From: DATDDB01 sp041490205
Lineage (GTDB): Bacteria; Pseudomonadota; Gammaproteobacteria; Burkholderiales; Gallionellaceae
Length of the DNA stretch: 9,176 nucleotides
Direction: 5' to 3'
Assembly (NCBI GenBank): GCA_041490205.1
Contig: JBGPSQ010000110.1
Location: 1 to 9,176 of the forward strand
How positions within the stretch are numbered: the first letter of the stretch is position 1; the number at the start of each line of letters is the position of its first letter. The notes under the pieces were generated by a model, which did no database searches, was not told the origin of the DNA, and saw nothing but the letters and a program-made list of their open reading frames with translations. This document shows, piece after piece, positions 1 to 6,831 of the stretch. A program made the translations under genes and the position numbers.

Positions 1-244
1 GATCGAACTCAACGAGGCTTTCGCCGCTCAGTCGCTGGCGGTGATCGGCGATGTCGGCCTCGATCCGGCCATCGTCAACCCGCTTGGCGGCGCGATTGCG
101 CTCGGCCACCCGCTCGGGGCGACCGGTGCGATCCGCACCGCGACGCTGCTGCACGGCCTGCGCCGCCGCAAGCAAAAATACGGCATGGTGACCATGTGCA
201 TAGGCACCGGCATGGGGGCAGCAGGCATTTTTGAATCGTTGTAA
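1..244 (+). CDS. Thiolase (acetyl-CoA C-acyltransferase), C-terminal fragment
   Basis: This is the last 80 codons of a thiolase; the 5' part lies outside the window and the reading frame enters at base 2. Thiolases catalyse thiolytic cleavage of 3-ketoacyl-CoA, or the reverse Claisen condensation of two acyl-CoAs, in fatty-acid or polyhydroxyalkanoate metabolism in the cytoplasm. Visible family motifs, in order, are NEAFA near the fragment start, the glycine-rich signature NPLGGAIALGHPLGATGA carrying the catalytic His of GHP, and the C-terminal active-site signature CIGTGMGAAGIFE carrying the catalytic Cys. Family members are about 390-400 residues, so roughly four fifths is missing to the left. 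The fragment alone does not separate a degradative FadA-type enzyme from a biosynthetic one. No clear terminator follows the TAA stop. Confidence 0.95.
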   Translation, partial: IELNEAFAAQSLAVIGDVGLDPAIVNPLGGAIALGHPLGATGAIRTATLLHGLRRRKQKYGMVTMCIGTGMGAAGIFESL

Positions 245-373
245 ACTTACGCGCGCTGCATTCCGGCACGGCAACACCCGTTATGAAAATCGGGGGCAAT
301 TACCCGGAAACAAAGGGATTTTCTGTTATATGATGGAGCGCGCAGGGCGGTATTGAAAATAAAAGGGGAAAAT

Positions 374-943
374 ATGAAAAAAATCATGGGGGCGTTATTG
401 TTGTGCCTGTCCGCGCAGGCGTTTGCGGGAACCGTTACCGTTGGCGGAGTGAAGCTGGAAGACAAAATCACCTTGGACAAGAGAACGCTGGTGCTGAACG
501 GCGCAGGCATGCGCAGCAAGGTGATTTTCAATGTTTACGTCAGCGCCATGTACCTGACCCAGAAAAGGGCTACCCCCGAGGGAATATTCACTGACAAGGG
601 CCCAAAGCGCGTGGAGCTTCATATTCTGCGCCACCTTTCCGCCAGCGACTTCATGGACGCTTTTAACAAGGCCATCAACGCCAACCATACGCCCGAGGAA
701 TATGCCCCCGTGGCTGCACGGCTTATCCGGTTTGGGCGCGCATTCCGCGAAGTGGGCGAAGTGGACAAGGGCTCGATCATCATCCTGGATTACATTCCGG
801 AAACCAACATGACCTTGCTGACCGTGAACGGCAAGGAAATACTTCGCATAGATGGCGCGGATTTTTATACTGCCATGCTGAAAATCTGGCTGGGCAAGAA
901 CCCGGTGCAGGACAACCTGAAAAGGGCAATGCTGGGTGGTTGA
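374..943 (+). CDS. Exported chalcone isomerase-like protein
   Basis: This encodes 189 residues beginning with a Sec signal peptide, MKKIMGALLLCLSAQAFA, with likely cleavage after AQAFA, so the mature protein should be periplasmic. The remainder (VGGVKLEDKITL..., KVIFNVYVSAMYL, RVELHILRHLSASDF, then a C-terminal KIWLGKNPV segment) resembles the bacterial chalcone isomerase-like family (Chalcone_3). Its role is not established, and flavonoid chemistry is not implied. I chose ATG 374 because AGGGG at 364-368 sits 5 bases upstream and the signal peptide then starts normally; an upstream in-frame TTG at 353 would add seven residues without a ribosome binding site. A weak possible -10 (TATATG, 327-332, preceded by TG) lies upstream with no convincing -35. 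The gene overlaps the next one by 8 bases, suggesting co-translation. Confidence 0.85.
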   Translation: MKKIMGALLLCLSAQAFAGTVTVGGVKLEDKITLDKRTLVLNGAGMRSKVIFNVYVSAMYLTQKRATPEGIFTDKGPKRVELHILRHLSASDFMDAFNKAINANHTPEEYAPVAARLIRFGRAFREVGEVDKGSIIILDYIPETNMTLLTVNGKEILRIDGADFYTAMLKIWLGKNPVQDNLKRAMLGG

Positions 944-2150
944 TCAGGCCATCCGCCTCAACGCAGACTGCCATTCCGCCGCCATAGACCGCGCCGCGCT
1001 CGATACCGCGCAGCACCGGCAAGGGCCAGAATTTTATCAGGCCGTGAATGAAAGGCCGCACTTGTTCTCGAGCGCGGCCTTTTTCATTTCCCCGGCACAA
1101 CTGGAGAAAATGCGCAGGGTGATTGCGTCCGTGGAAAGCGTGACAAAGTTGCCGGGATGGGCAAGCTCACAGGCGCCGGTGCAGGGCAACGCACTGGGCG
1201 TGTTCTACGGCTACGATTTCCACCTGAACGCGGAGGGCGCCCACCTCATCGAGATCAACACCAATGCGGGCGGCGCATTCCTCATTGCCCTGCTGCAACA
1301 AAGCCAGCTTAATGCGCAAATACCGGGCGCAACCTTTGCACCGGAAGAACCGGAACAGGCATTTCTCGAAATGTTCCGCAATGAATGGCGGCTGGAACGC
1401 GGCGATGCGCCGCTGCAGACCATCGCCATCGTGGACGAGCAGCCGCCGCAGCAATACCTCTACCCCGAGTTCCTGCTCGCACAGCGCATGTTCGAGCGCG
1501 CAGGCATGCACGCCCTGATCGCCGACCCATTGGAACTGGAGACTCGCGCCGACGGCCTTTATTGCGCGGATCGCAGGATAGACCTGATCTACAACCGCCT
1601 CACCGATTTTTTGCTGCAACAACATCCGGCATTGCTCGCGGCATACGAAACAAAACTGGCCGTGGTCACGCCCCACCCGCACGCCTACGCCCGCCATGCC
1701 GACAAGCGCAACCTGGCAAGGCTATGCGATGCAGAAGCCCTGCGCGCGATGGGCGCAACGGAAGAAGCCATTTCTGCATTGCAGACTGGCGTGCCGCTGA
1801 CCAGGGCCGTGCATGCGGAAGATCACGATCAATGGTGGAACGAGCGCAAGCAGTGGTTTTTCAAGCCCGCCACGGGGTATGGCGCAAAAGCCGCCTATCG
1901 CGGGGAAAAAGTGACGCACCGCGTGTTCGAAGAGATCATGCAGCACGACTACGTGGCGCAAAAATTCGCCGCGCCCGGCGAGCGCATGATGTGCATCGAG
2001 GGCGCGGAACCCGCGCCATACAAATCCGACGTGCGCTGCTACGTATATGACGGCGAAATTCAATTGATCGCCGCGCGCCTTTACCAGGGCCAGACCACCA
2101 ACTTCCGCACGCCGGGCGGCGGCTTTGCCTTGGTGCGTATGGTGGGCTGA
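936..2150 (+). CDS. ATP-grasp-like protein with permuted (glutathionylspermidine synthase-like) motif order
   Basis: This is a 404-residue cytoplasmic protein with no signal peptide or membrane segment. Motifs suggest an ATP-grasp ligase: HLIEINTNAGGAF at about 103-115 supplies a metal-binding E-x-N (Glu106, Asn108) with Asp94 upstream. DKRNLARL (256-263), WFFKPATGYGAK (307-318, Lys310 plus a glycine-rich loop), DVRCYVYDG (365-373) and TPGGGFA (392-398) follow. In ordinary ATP-grasp enzymes E-x-N lies near the C-terminus. Here it comes first, as in glutathionylspermidine synthase, where (from memory) Asp318, Glu330 and Asn332 bind metal with the same 12- and 2-residue spacing. The substrate cannot be deduced. 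The GTG start at 936 lies 9 bases after AAGGG (922-926) and overlaps the upstream stop by 8 bases, so translational coupling is likely. A terminator-like inverted repeat lies within codons 39-49. Confidence 0.8.
   Translation: MVDQAIRLNADCHSAAIDRAALDTAQHRQGPEFYQAVNERPHLFSSAAFFISPAQLEKMRRVIASVESVTKLPGWASSQAPVQGNALGVFYGYDFHLNAEGAHLIEINTNAGGAFLIALLQQSQLNAQIPGATFAPEEPEQAFLEMFRNEWRLERGDAPLQTIAIVDEQPPQQYLYPEFLLAQRMFERAGMHALIADPLELETRADGLYCADRRIDLIYNRLTDFLLQQHPALLAAYETKLAVVTPHPHAYARHADKRNLARLCDAEALRAMGATEEAISALQTGVPLTRAVHAEDHDQWWNERKQWFFKPATGYGAKAAYRGEKVTHRVFEEIMQHDYVAQKFAAPGERMMCIEGAEPAPYKSDVRCYVYDGEIQLIAARLYQGQTTNFRTPGGGFALVRMVG
1051..1084 (+). other. Terminator-like inverted repeat inside the ATP-grasp gene
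   Basis: AAAGGCCGC (1051-1059) and GCGGCCTTT (1074-1082) are perfect 9-base complements around a 14-base loop, and T1080-T1084 forms a short T run. The shape is that of a weak Rho-independent terminator or attenuator within the coding sequence (residues ERPHLFSSAAFFI). The T run is short and partly inside the stem, so function is uncertain. Confidence 0.35.
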
Positions 2151-2155
2151 TCCAT

Positions 2156-2190
2156 CCGGGGCTGGCGCAGGAAAGCCAGCCCGGCGGATT
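2156..2190 (+). terminator. GC-rich hairpin after the ATP-grasp gene, possible terminator
   Basis: GGGCTGGC (2159-2166) pairs with GCCAGCCC (2175-2182) around an 8-base loop, starting a few bases after the stop codon. Flanking CCGG sequence could extend the stem with a bulge. No clean T run follows (ATTGTTCC), so it may be a weak terminator or a transcript-protecting stem. It lies between two convergent genes. Confidence 0.4.
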
Positions 2191-2206
2191 GTTCCTGCTC
2201 TGGTTT

Positions 2207-3655
2207 TCAGTACTTTACTTGCACCCGGTATGACAGGGTGGTTTTCCCTTCCGCGGGGATTTCAATTTTCCAGGATGCCGTATGGGCGGTGGGCTTGGCG
2301 CTGCGATGGCTCTCGCTCTCGATCTTCCAATCGCCGGGTATGGGTTCCAGGACAGTGACGGTGGTTACCTCTTTCTTTGCGTTCTTTAGTACGATTTCAA
2401 ATGCGGCCTCGACCAGGTGGCCGCCTTTTGCCGGGTTAGGCAACATCTTGAAATCGGTTTGCTTCTTGTCCGCGGTGACATCGAATGACTCGCCCAGCTT
2501 GAGACGCACTTTTTCATTCTTCGGGGTGTGGTCTATATTGTCCTCACCCACGAATTGCGCATTGCCCTCCTTGTCTTTCTTGTAAACCCGGATGATGCCC
2601 TTGGGCAACGGCATGCCCAGATGGGCGGTTTCCTTGTTCTCAAACTCGACGAAGACATCCACTTTCATTTTCTGGCCCAAGTCGCCGTAGCTGCTGTAAT
2701 AGTAATAATCCCTTCCATACAAAACCAATTCCTTGTGCGCCGGAACGTTGCTGGCGGACAGCAGGGCAACTTGCTTGGTCTGGTTCTCGGCGATGGTGGT
2801 GGGATGGCCCAGCGTATAGAGGTGGTATTCCATCAGGGATTGTTCGGCCATGTCCGCTGCCGGCGCTGCTGCCACCATTCGCATTTCAGCCTTCCTTGCC
2901 ATTAAAAGCCCCGAATTGAATTCTTGAACCCGATTCACGTCCCCTGCCACCAGTTGCAGCTTGGCATTACGGTAACTGGCACCGCTGGTATTGGTCAGCG
3001 TCACCCAGCCCGATAAATCAACAGAGTCATCCTTAGCACTGAGTTCGGCCACGTAGTCGGCCTTCCAGCCCAGGCCGCCGGTCAGGTAGCTGAGCTCTAC
3101 GGTTTGTTCCCCCCCGTCGCCGTTGTTCAGCCGGGTGACGAGCGTGGGGCGGTCGCGCAGGTTGGCGGGCACGTCGTCATACACGATGCGACCGGGGAGG
3201 CCGGTCTCAATGCGGTTGCCGATGCGCAACACGATGCCGTTATTGGCGGCCAATACGGTCGCCTGTTCGGTGGTCTCGGCCCCTGTGGCCGGGTTCATCC
3301 GAATGATGGAGACGTTCTTGCCGACATATTTTTCCAGCAGTTTCTGCGGCGTCAACAGGTCGAAATCGAAATTCTGCTCCAGCACCGAAATGCTGCCCGG
3401 CTCGGACAGGCTGCGCAGCAGGGCGGTTTCGGGGCGGATATGGGCGCTCACATCGCGTAGCGCTAGCCTGCTCAGGCCGCTCCTGAGCTTGATCTTGCGC
3501 TGGTCTTTCACCAGCGCAAGGTCGTCGTTGTAGATGGTCACGGCGACGGATTGCTGGTCGTTCAGGGTGCTTCGAATTTCATCCGGCTCGGCGGCGTGTG
3601 CCGTTGTGGTTAACACGGATAAAACGGCCAAAATGACGATACGATGTCCGCTCAT
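2207..3655 (-). CDS. Exported DUF4139 domain-containing protein
   Basis: This encodes 482 residues on the minus strand. The N-terminus, MSGHRIVILAVLSVLTTTAHA, is a Sec signal peptide with probable cleavage after AHA (residue 21), so the protein is predicted to be periplasmic or surface-exposed. Residues from about 180 to the end match the style of the DUF4139 family: LTGGLGWKADYVAEL (191-205), then SGWVTLTNTSG and AKLQLVAGDVN (231-241), and a C-terminal beta-rich half. The N-terminal ~100 residues are a separate beta-rich segment. Function in this family is not established; no catalytic motif is seen. A tyrosine-rich patch, YYYYSSYGD, lies at 317-325. The ATG start is supported by AGGAG on the minus strand (complement of 3665-3669), 9 bases upstream. 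It is divergent from the hydrolase gene and appears monocistronic. Confidence 0.85.
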   Translation of the reverse strand: MSGHRIVILAVLSVLTTTAHAAEPDEIRSTLNDQQSVAVTIYNDDLALVKDQRKIKLRSGLSRLALRDVSAHIRPETALLRSLSEPGSISVLEQNFDFDLLTPQKLLEKYVGKNVSIIRMNPATGAETTEQATVLAANNGIVLRIGNRIETGLPGRIVYDDVPANLRDRPTLVTRLNNGDGGEQTVELSYLTGGLGWKADYVAELSAKDDSVDLSGWVTLTNTSGASYRNAKLQLVAGDVNRVQEFNSGLLMARKAEMRMVAAAPAADMAEQSLMEYHLYTLGHPTTIAENQTKQVALLSASNVPAHKELVLYGRDYYYYSSYGDLGQKMKVDVFVEFENKETAHLGMPLPKGIIRVYKKDKEGNAQFVGEDNIDHTPKNEKVRLKLGESFDVTADKKQTDFKMLPNPAKGGHLVEAAFEIVLKNAKKEVTTVTVLEPIPGDWKIESESHRSAKPTAHTASWKIEIPAEGKTTLSYRVQVKY

Positions 3656-3802
3656 GATCGATGGCTCCTGATTATGGGCTCCCGGATTGGGGTAGATGGG
3701 GAAATTAACATTAGCCGCCCAATGTCACAATAAGAATAAGATATTGACAAAGGCTTAAGCTCTCTATGTGTATTTTTCCCGGAATAGAGGGGAGAGGAGG
3801 TT

Positions 3803-3917
3803 GACCTGCTAAAATGCCCGGGATTTTTGGCCAGGATAAAACTACAATTCCCCAATGCATACCACCGGCGAATCCATGAACCCGATTGAGCAAAGCTCCA
3901 ATATGGGTTTTGCGGGT
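3803..3917 (+). repeat. Direct repeat copy 1: promoter, leader and first 21 codons of the hydrolase gene
   Basis: This 115-bp segment aligns without gaps to 4836-4950, by hand about 77% identical: 41 of 52 bases before the ATG and 47 of 63 after it. The first 15 bases, GACCTGCTAAAATGC, are identical. In both copies the ATG lies exactly 52 bases from the repeat start. The protein parts read MHTTGESMNPIEQ here and MQTPDDSMTPIER in copy 2. Similarity fades after the Ala-Gly at residues 20-21. Confidence 0.85.
3807..3815 (+). promoter_or_regulatory. Putative extended -10 promoter of the hydrolase gene
   Basis: TGCTAAAAT is an extended -10 (TGn plus TAAAAT, 5 of 6 matches to TATAAT). It is identical in the repeat upstream of yajR. 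No -35 is visible at 17-18 bases; the adjacent TTGACC (3801-3806) is far too close. Transcription would begin near 3822, about 33 bases before the ATG at 3855. A purine-rich tract containing AGGAGG (3781-3800) lies just upstream. Confidence 0.45.
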
Positions 3918-4769
3918 CAACTGCTGAGATACGGACTGCCGGTGCTCGCCGCACTGCTTTCCGGATGCACGCATTTGTTTTTCTACCCCCAGGAAACGCT
4001 GGTCGATTCTCCTGACCGGTACGGAATCAAATATCAGGCGGAAAATTTCAAGGCGGCGGATGGCACATCGCTCAATGCGTGGTTCTTTCCCGCCCAGGAT
4101 AAAGCGGGGAATAAGGACGTTGGCAATGCAAAGGCGACGGTGTTATTCCTCCATGGCAACGCCCAGAATATCAGCACTCACTTCCGCACTATTGCGTGGC
4201 TGCCTGCTGAAGGCTACAACGTGCTTGCGCTGGATTACCGCGGCTATGGCGCATCCGGGGGAAGTCCTGATTTGGCAGGCATGCAGCTTGATATAGATGC
4301 GGCCATGCGCCGCTTGCTTGTGCACGAGGGGGTCGATCCGAATCGCATTGTCATTTTCGGGCAGAGCCTGGGCGGCGCACTTGCCATCCATTACGCGGCC
4401 CACAGCCATTTTCGGGCTAACCTGCGCGCCGTCGTCATAGACAGCTCATTTTACGATTACCGCCAGGTTGCACGGGAGAAACTGGCCGGTTCTGTGCTTA
4501 CCTGGCCGTTCCAGTGGCTGCCATGGGTGGCGATAAACAATGATTATTCCCCGGCAGACTCCATCGCCGCGCTCAGTCCCATTCCATTGCTGCTGATACA
4601 CAACGAAATTGACGGGGTGGTTCCCTCACACCATTCCCGGCAATTGTTCGAGCGGGCCGGAGAACCCAGGGAAATGTGGATCGTCCCCGGGGCGGGGCAC
4701 ACCCAGTCCATGGGTAGCCAGGCGATGCGCGACAAGTTAGCCGAATTTTTGCGGCGGAACACTGACTAG
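3855..4769 (+). CDS. Lipoprotein alpha/beta hydrolase (COG1073-like serine hydrolase)
   Basis: This encodes 304 residues. A hydrophobic stretch ends in the lipobox LSGC (Cys38), so the protein is probably lipid-anchored on the periplasmic side. The alpha/beta-hydrolase fold is clear: FLHGNAQN (98-105, oxyanion region), LALDYRGYGASGG (124-136), the nucleophile elbow GQSLGG (Ser171), Asp253 in LLLIHNEIDGVVP, and His282 in GAGH complete the triad. The family includes esterases, thioesterases and peptidase-like enzymes; the substrate is unknown. The N-terminus is odd: the first 21 codons and leader duplicate the yajR 5' end. No good ribosome binding site precedes ATG 3855. Alternative starts are ATG 3876 (Met8) and ATG 3903 (Met17); Met17 would give a normal-length lipoprotein signal of 22 residues including Cys. 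The right start is therefore uncertain. Confidence 0.88.
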   Translation: MHTTGESMNPIEQSSNMGFAGQLLRYGLPVLAALLSGCTHLFFYPQETLVDSPDRYGIKYQAENFKAADGTSLNAWFFPAQDKAGNKDVGNAKATVLFLHGNAQNISTHFRTIAWLPAEGYNVLALDYRGYGASGGSPDLAGMQLDIDAAMRRLLVHEGVDPNRIVIFGQSLGGALAIHYAAHSHFRANLRAVVIDSSFYDYRQVAREKLAGSVLTWPFQWLPWVAINNDYSPADSIAALSPIPLLLIHNEIDGVVPSHHSRQLFERAGEPREMWIVPGAGHTQSMGSQAMRDKLAEFLRRNTD

Positions 4770-4818
4770 TGTGCCGCACGAGACGCGGGATGGGGCAAAT
4801 TGCCTGAAGCGCATGCAT

Positions 4819-4848
4819 CTGACAACAGCCGTGACGACCTGCTAAAAT
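4819..4848 (+). promoter_or_regulatory. Putative promoter of yajR-ssb
   Basis: CTGACA (4819-4824, 5 of 6 to TTGACA) is followed after 18 bases by TAAAAT (4843-4848), which carries an extended TGn. The -10 part lies inside the direct repeat shared with the hydrolase gene, while the -35 lies outside it. Transcription would start near 4855, leaving about 33 bases of leader before ATG 4888. Confidence 0.55.
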
Positions 4849-4950
4849 GCGCGAGTTTTTTGGTCAAGATAACGCGATAACTCCCCGATGCAGACCCCCG
4901 ACGATTCCATGACCCCGATTGAGCGCCGCGCCAGCATAGGGTTGGCTGGC
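4836..4950 (+). repeat. Direct repeat copy 2: promoter, leader and first 21 codons of yajR
   Basis: This is the partner of 3803-3917, in the same orientation and offset by 1033 bases. The encoded MTPIERRASIGLAG resembles the start of E. coli YajR (MTPGERRATWGLG, from memory). This copy therefore looks like the ancestral one, and the copy at the hydrolase gene like the derivative. Confidence 0.85.
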
Positions 4951-6264
4951 ATTTACGGCTTGCGCATGCTGGGCATGTTCATCATTCTGCCGATTTTTGC
5001 CATCTATGCGCAGCAATTGCCCGGCGGAGCGAGCCACACCCTGATTGGCTTGGCGCTCGGCGCTTATGGCTTGACGCAGGCTATCCTGCAAATCCCGGCG
5101 GGCTGGATGTCCGACCGCTACGGGCGCAAAACGGTGATTTACGCCGGGCTGGCGTTGTTCGCAGCCGGGAGTTTCATTGCGGCGTCGGCGGACAATATCT
5201 ACTGGATCATCTTCGGGCGCGTGATTCAGGGCGCGGGCGCGATCAACGCGGCGGTGATGGCGCTGACCGCAGACCTGACGCGCGAGGAGCATCGCACCAA
5301 GGCAATGGCGATGATAGGCATGACCATCGGCATTACTTTCAACCTGTCGCTGGTGCTTTCGCCGCTGTTGTTTCACTTGATCCGGATGCCGGGCATCTTT
5401 GCCATGACCGGCGTGCTGGCGATCGTGGCGATAGGTGTGGTGGCCTGGGTGATTCCCAACCCGAAGATCACGCGCTTCCACTCCGAAACCGAGGCCAGCA
5501 CGAAAAAGATCGGCGAGGTGCTGCGCAACCCGGATTTGCTGCGCCTGGACTTCGGCATTTTCACCCTGCACGCGATCCTGATGTCGGTGTTCATGCAGGT
5601 GCCGCATGTGCTGGGACGCGACGGGCTGGAAGCGGTGCAGCACTGGAAGGTTTACCTGCCGGTGACGCTGATCGCGTTTGCGCTGATGGTGCCGCCCATC
5701 GTCATCGCCGAGAAGAAGGCGAAAATGAAGCTGGTGTTCATGGGCGCGGTGGCCTTGGCCGCAGTGTCCCAAGCGGCGCTGCTGCTGATGCAGAATAGTG
5801 TCTGGGGAGTGGCGCTCTCCCTGCTGCTCTTCTTTGCGGCTTTCAACGTGCTGGAGGCGACGCTGCCCTCCTTGATCAGCAAGATCGCGCCGCTGGCATC
5901 AAAGGGTACGGCGATGGGGGTTTACAGCAGCGCGCAGTTCCTGGGCGCCTTCTTCGGCGGGGCCATGGGCGGGCTGCTGATGGAACACGTGGGCGGCAAC
6001 GCGGTGTTCATTTTTGCGATAGGATTACTGTTGTTGTGGCTGGCGGTGTCGGCGGGGATGAAAGCGCCTGCAGCAGTTCGTACGAAGCTGTATCATTTAC
6101 CGGAAATGAGCGATGGGCAGGGTATGATATTGCAGCAGAAATTGGCGCAATTGCCCGGCGTGCGCGAGGCTATGGTGGTTGGTGCGGAAGGCTTGGCCTG
6201 CCTCAAGGTGGAGACGCAGGGATTTGATGAATCGGCAGTTGAAAAACTTATAGAGGGGGCATGA
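4888..6264 (+). CDS. yajR: YajR-like MFS transporter with C-terminal ferredoxin-like (YAM-type) domain
   Basis: This encodes a 458-residue, 12-helix major facilitator superfamily inner-membrane transporter, probably a proton-coupled exporter; the substrate of this family is not firmly known. Motif A, GWMSDRYGRK (72-81), lies between helices 2 and 3, and GRVIQGAGA (110-118) is in helix 4. LRMLGMF, RTKAMAMIG, LHAILMSVF, EHWKVYL-like HWKVYLP, LLPSLIS-like LPSLIS and KGTAMGVYSSAQFLGAFFGG all echo E. coli YajR, whose length is similar. After the last helix, the ~50-residue tail (LAQLPGVREAMVVGAEGLACLKVET...) looks like the HMA-like YAM domain of YajR without a CxxC metal motif. Start choice is open: ATG 4888 gives a seven-residue extension over Met8 (4909), which aligns with the conserved MTPxERR; neither has a clear ribosome binding site. 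ssb starts one base after its stop, indicating an operon. Confidence 0.9.
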   Translation: MQTPDDSMTPIERRASIGLAGIYGLRMLGMFIILPIFAIYAQQLPGGASHTLIGLALGAYGLTQAILQIPAGWMSDRYGRKTVIYAGLALFAAGSFIAASADNIYWIIFGRVIQGAGAINAAVMALTADLTREEHRTKAMAMIGMTIGITFNLSLVLSPLLFHLIRMPGIFAMTGVLAIVAIGVVAWVIPNPKITRFHSETEASTKKIGEVLRNPDLLRLDFGIFTLHAILMSVFMQVPHVLGRDGLEAVQHWKVYLPVTLIAFALMVPPIVIAEKKAKMKLVFMGAVALAAVSQAALLLMQNSVWGVALSLLLFFAAFNVLEATLPSLISKIAPLASKGTAMGVYSSAQFLGAFFGGAMGGLLMEHVGGNAVFIFAIGLLLLWLAVSAGMKAPAAVRTKLYHLPEMSDGQGMILQQKLAQLPGVREAMVVGAEGLACLKVETQGFDESAVEKLIEGA

Positions 6265-6265
6265 A

Positions 6266-6721
6266 ATGTCGGTGAACAAGGTGATATTGGTGGGGCGTCT
6301 GGGCAAGGATCCGGAGACGCGCTACATGACCAATGGCGAGGCCGTGACCAACTGCACGCTTGCCACTTCGGAAAACTGGAAGGACAAGAACGGCGAGAAA
6401 CAGGAAAAGACCGAATGGCACAACCTGGTGTTCTACCGCCGCCTGGCCGAAATCGCGGGCGAATACCTGAAGAAGGGCTCGCAGGTTTACGTCGAGGGCA
6501 AGCTGCAAACGCGCAAGTGGCAGGACAAGGAAGGCAAGGATCGCTACACCACCGAGATCATCGTCAACGAAATGCAGATGCTGGGCAGCAAGTCCGGCGG
6601 TGCGGGCAGCTTCGAAGTGGTGGAAAAATCCCCATCGTCCGGCGCATCATCCCCAGCGCCGAAATCCGCCCCGGCGGCGAAGGGTAACTTCGACAACTTC
6701 GACGACGATATTCCGTTCTGA
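6266..6721 (+). CDS. ssb: Single-stranded DNA-binding protein
   Basis: This encodes 151 residues of bacterial SSB, which coats single-stranded DNA during replication, recombination and repair and recruits partner enzymes. The OB-fold domain spans about residues 1-105 with the typical VNKVILVGRLGKDPETRY start, TEWHNLVFYRRLAEIAGEYL and GSQVYVEGKLQTRKW. A flexible Gly/Ser/Pro/Ala linker follows, then the acidic partner-binding tip DDDIPF, so the protein is complete. It is somewhat shorter than E. coli SSB, mostly in the linker. A strong ribosome binding site, AGAGGGGG (6252-6259), overlaps the end of yajR and the start lies one base after the yajR stop. A strong terminator follows, so yajR-ssb is a transcription unit. 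Confidence 0.97.
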   Translation: MSVNKVILVGRLGKDPETRYMTNGEAVTNCTLATSENWKDKNGEKQEKTEWHNLVFYRRLAEIAGEYLKKGSQVYVEGKLQTRKWQDKEGKDRYTTEIIVNEMQMLGSKSGGAGSFEVVEKSPSSGASSPAPKSAPAAKGNFDNFDDDIPF

Positions 6722-6752
6722 CGAATACCTGGAGTAGATGTGCCCAACAAGG

Positions 6753-6785
6753 CCCGCCGCGGTGACCAAGCCGCGGCGGGTTTTT
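6753..6785 (+). terminator. Intrinsic terminator of yajR-ssb
   Basis: CCCGCCGCGG (6753-6762) and CCGCGGCGGG (6771-6780) form a perfect 10-bp stem with an 8-base loop, directly followed by TTTTT (6781-6785) and then GCTTTT. This is a textbook Rho-independent terminator about 30 bases after the ssb stop. Confidence 0.93.
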
Positions 6786-6831
6786 GCTTTTGGCTGTGAC
6801 CTTCTTTCCCCGGCTATCCCAGTGCTTATCT

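Noticed and set aside
353..373. Upstream TTG start for the chalcone-isomerase-like gene
   Set aside because: No ribosome binding site precedes it and it would disrupt a normal signal peptide; ATG 374 has AGGGG at good spacing.
1385..2050. Plus-strand open frame of 221 codons inside the ATP-grasp gene
   Set aside because: It is an Arg/Ala-rich out-of-frame reading without a ribosome binding site, overlapping a frame with conserved motifs.
3744..3749. TTGACA as a -35 on the + strand upstream of the hydrolase gene
   Set aside because: It is a perfect -35 hexamer but no good -10 lies 16-18 bases downstream (only GTGTAT or TATGTG).
3801..3806. TTGACC as a -35 for the hydrolase promoter
   Set aside because: Only three bases separate it from the TAAAAT hexamer, so it cannot serve as -35 for that -10; most of it lies in the repeat as GACC without a TTG in copy 2.
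4864..5772. Minus-strand open frame (302 codons) opposite yajR
   Set aside because: Its product is very rich in His, Gln and Arg with no fold signature, a typical antisense of hydrophobic membrane-protein codons; yajR is clear on the other strand.
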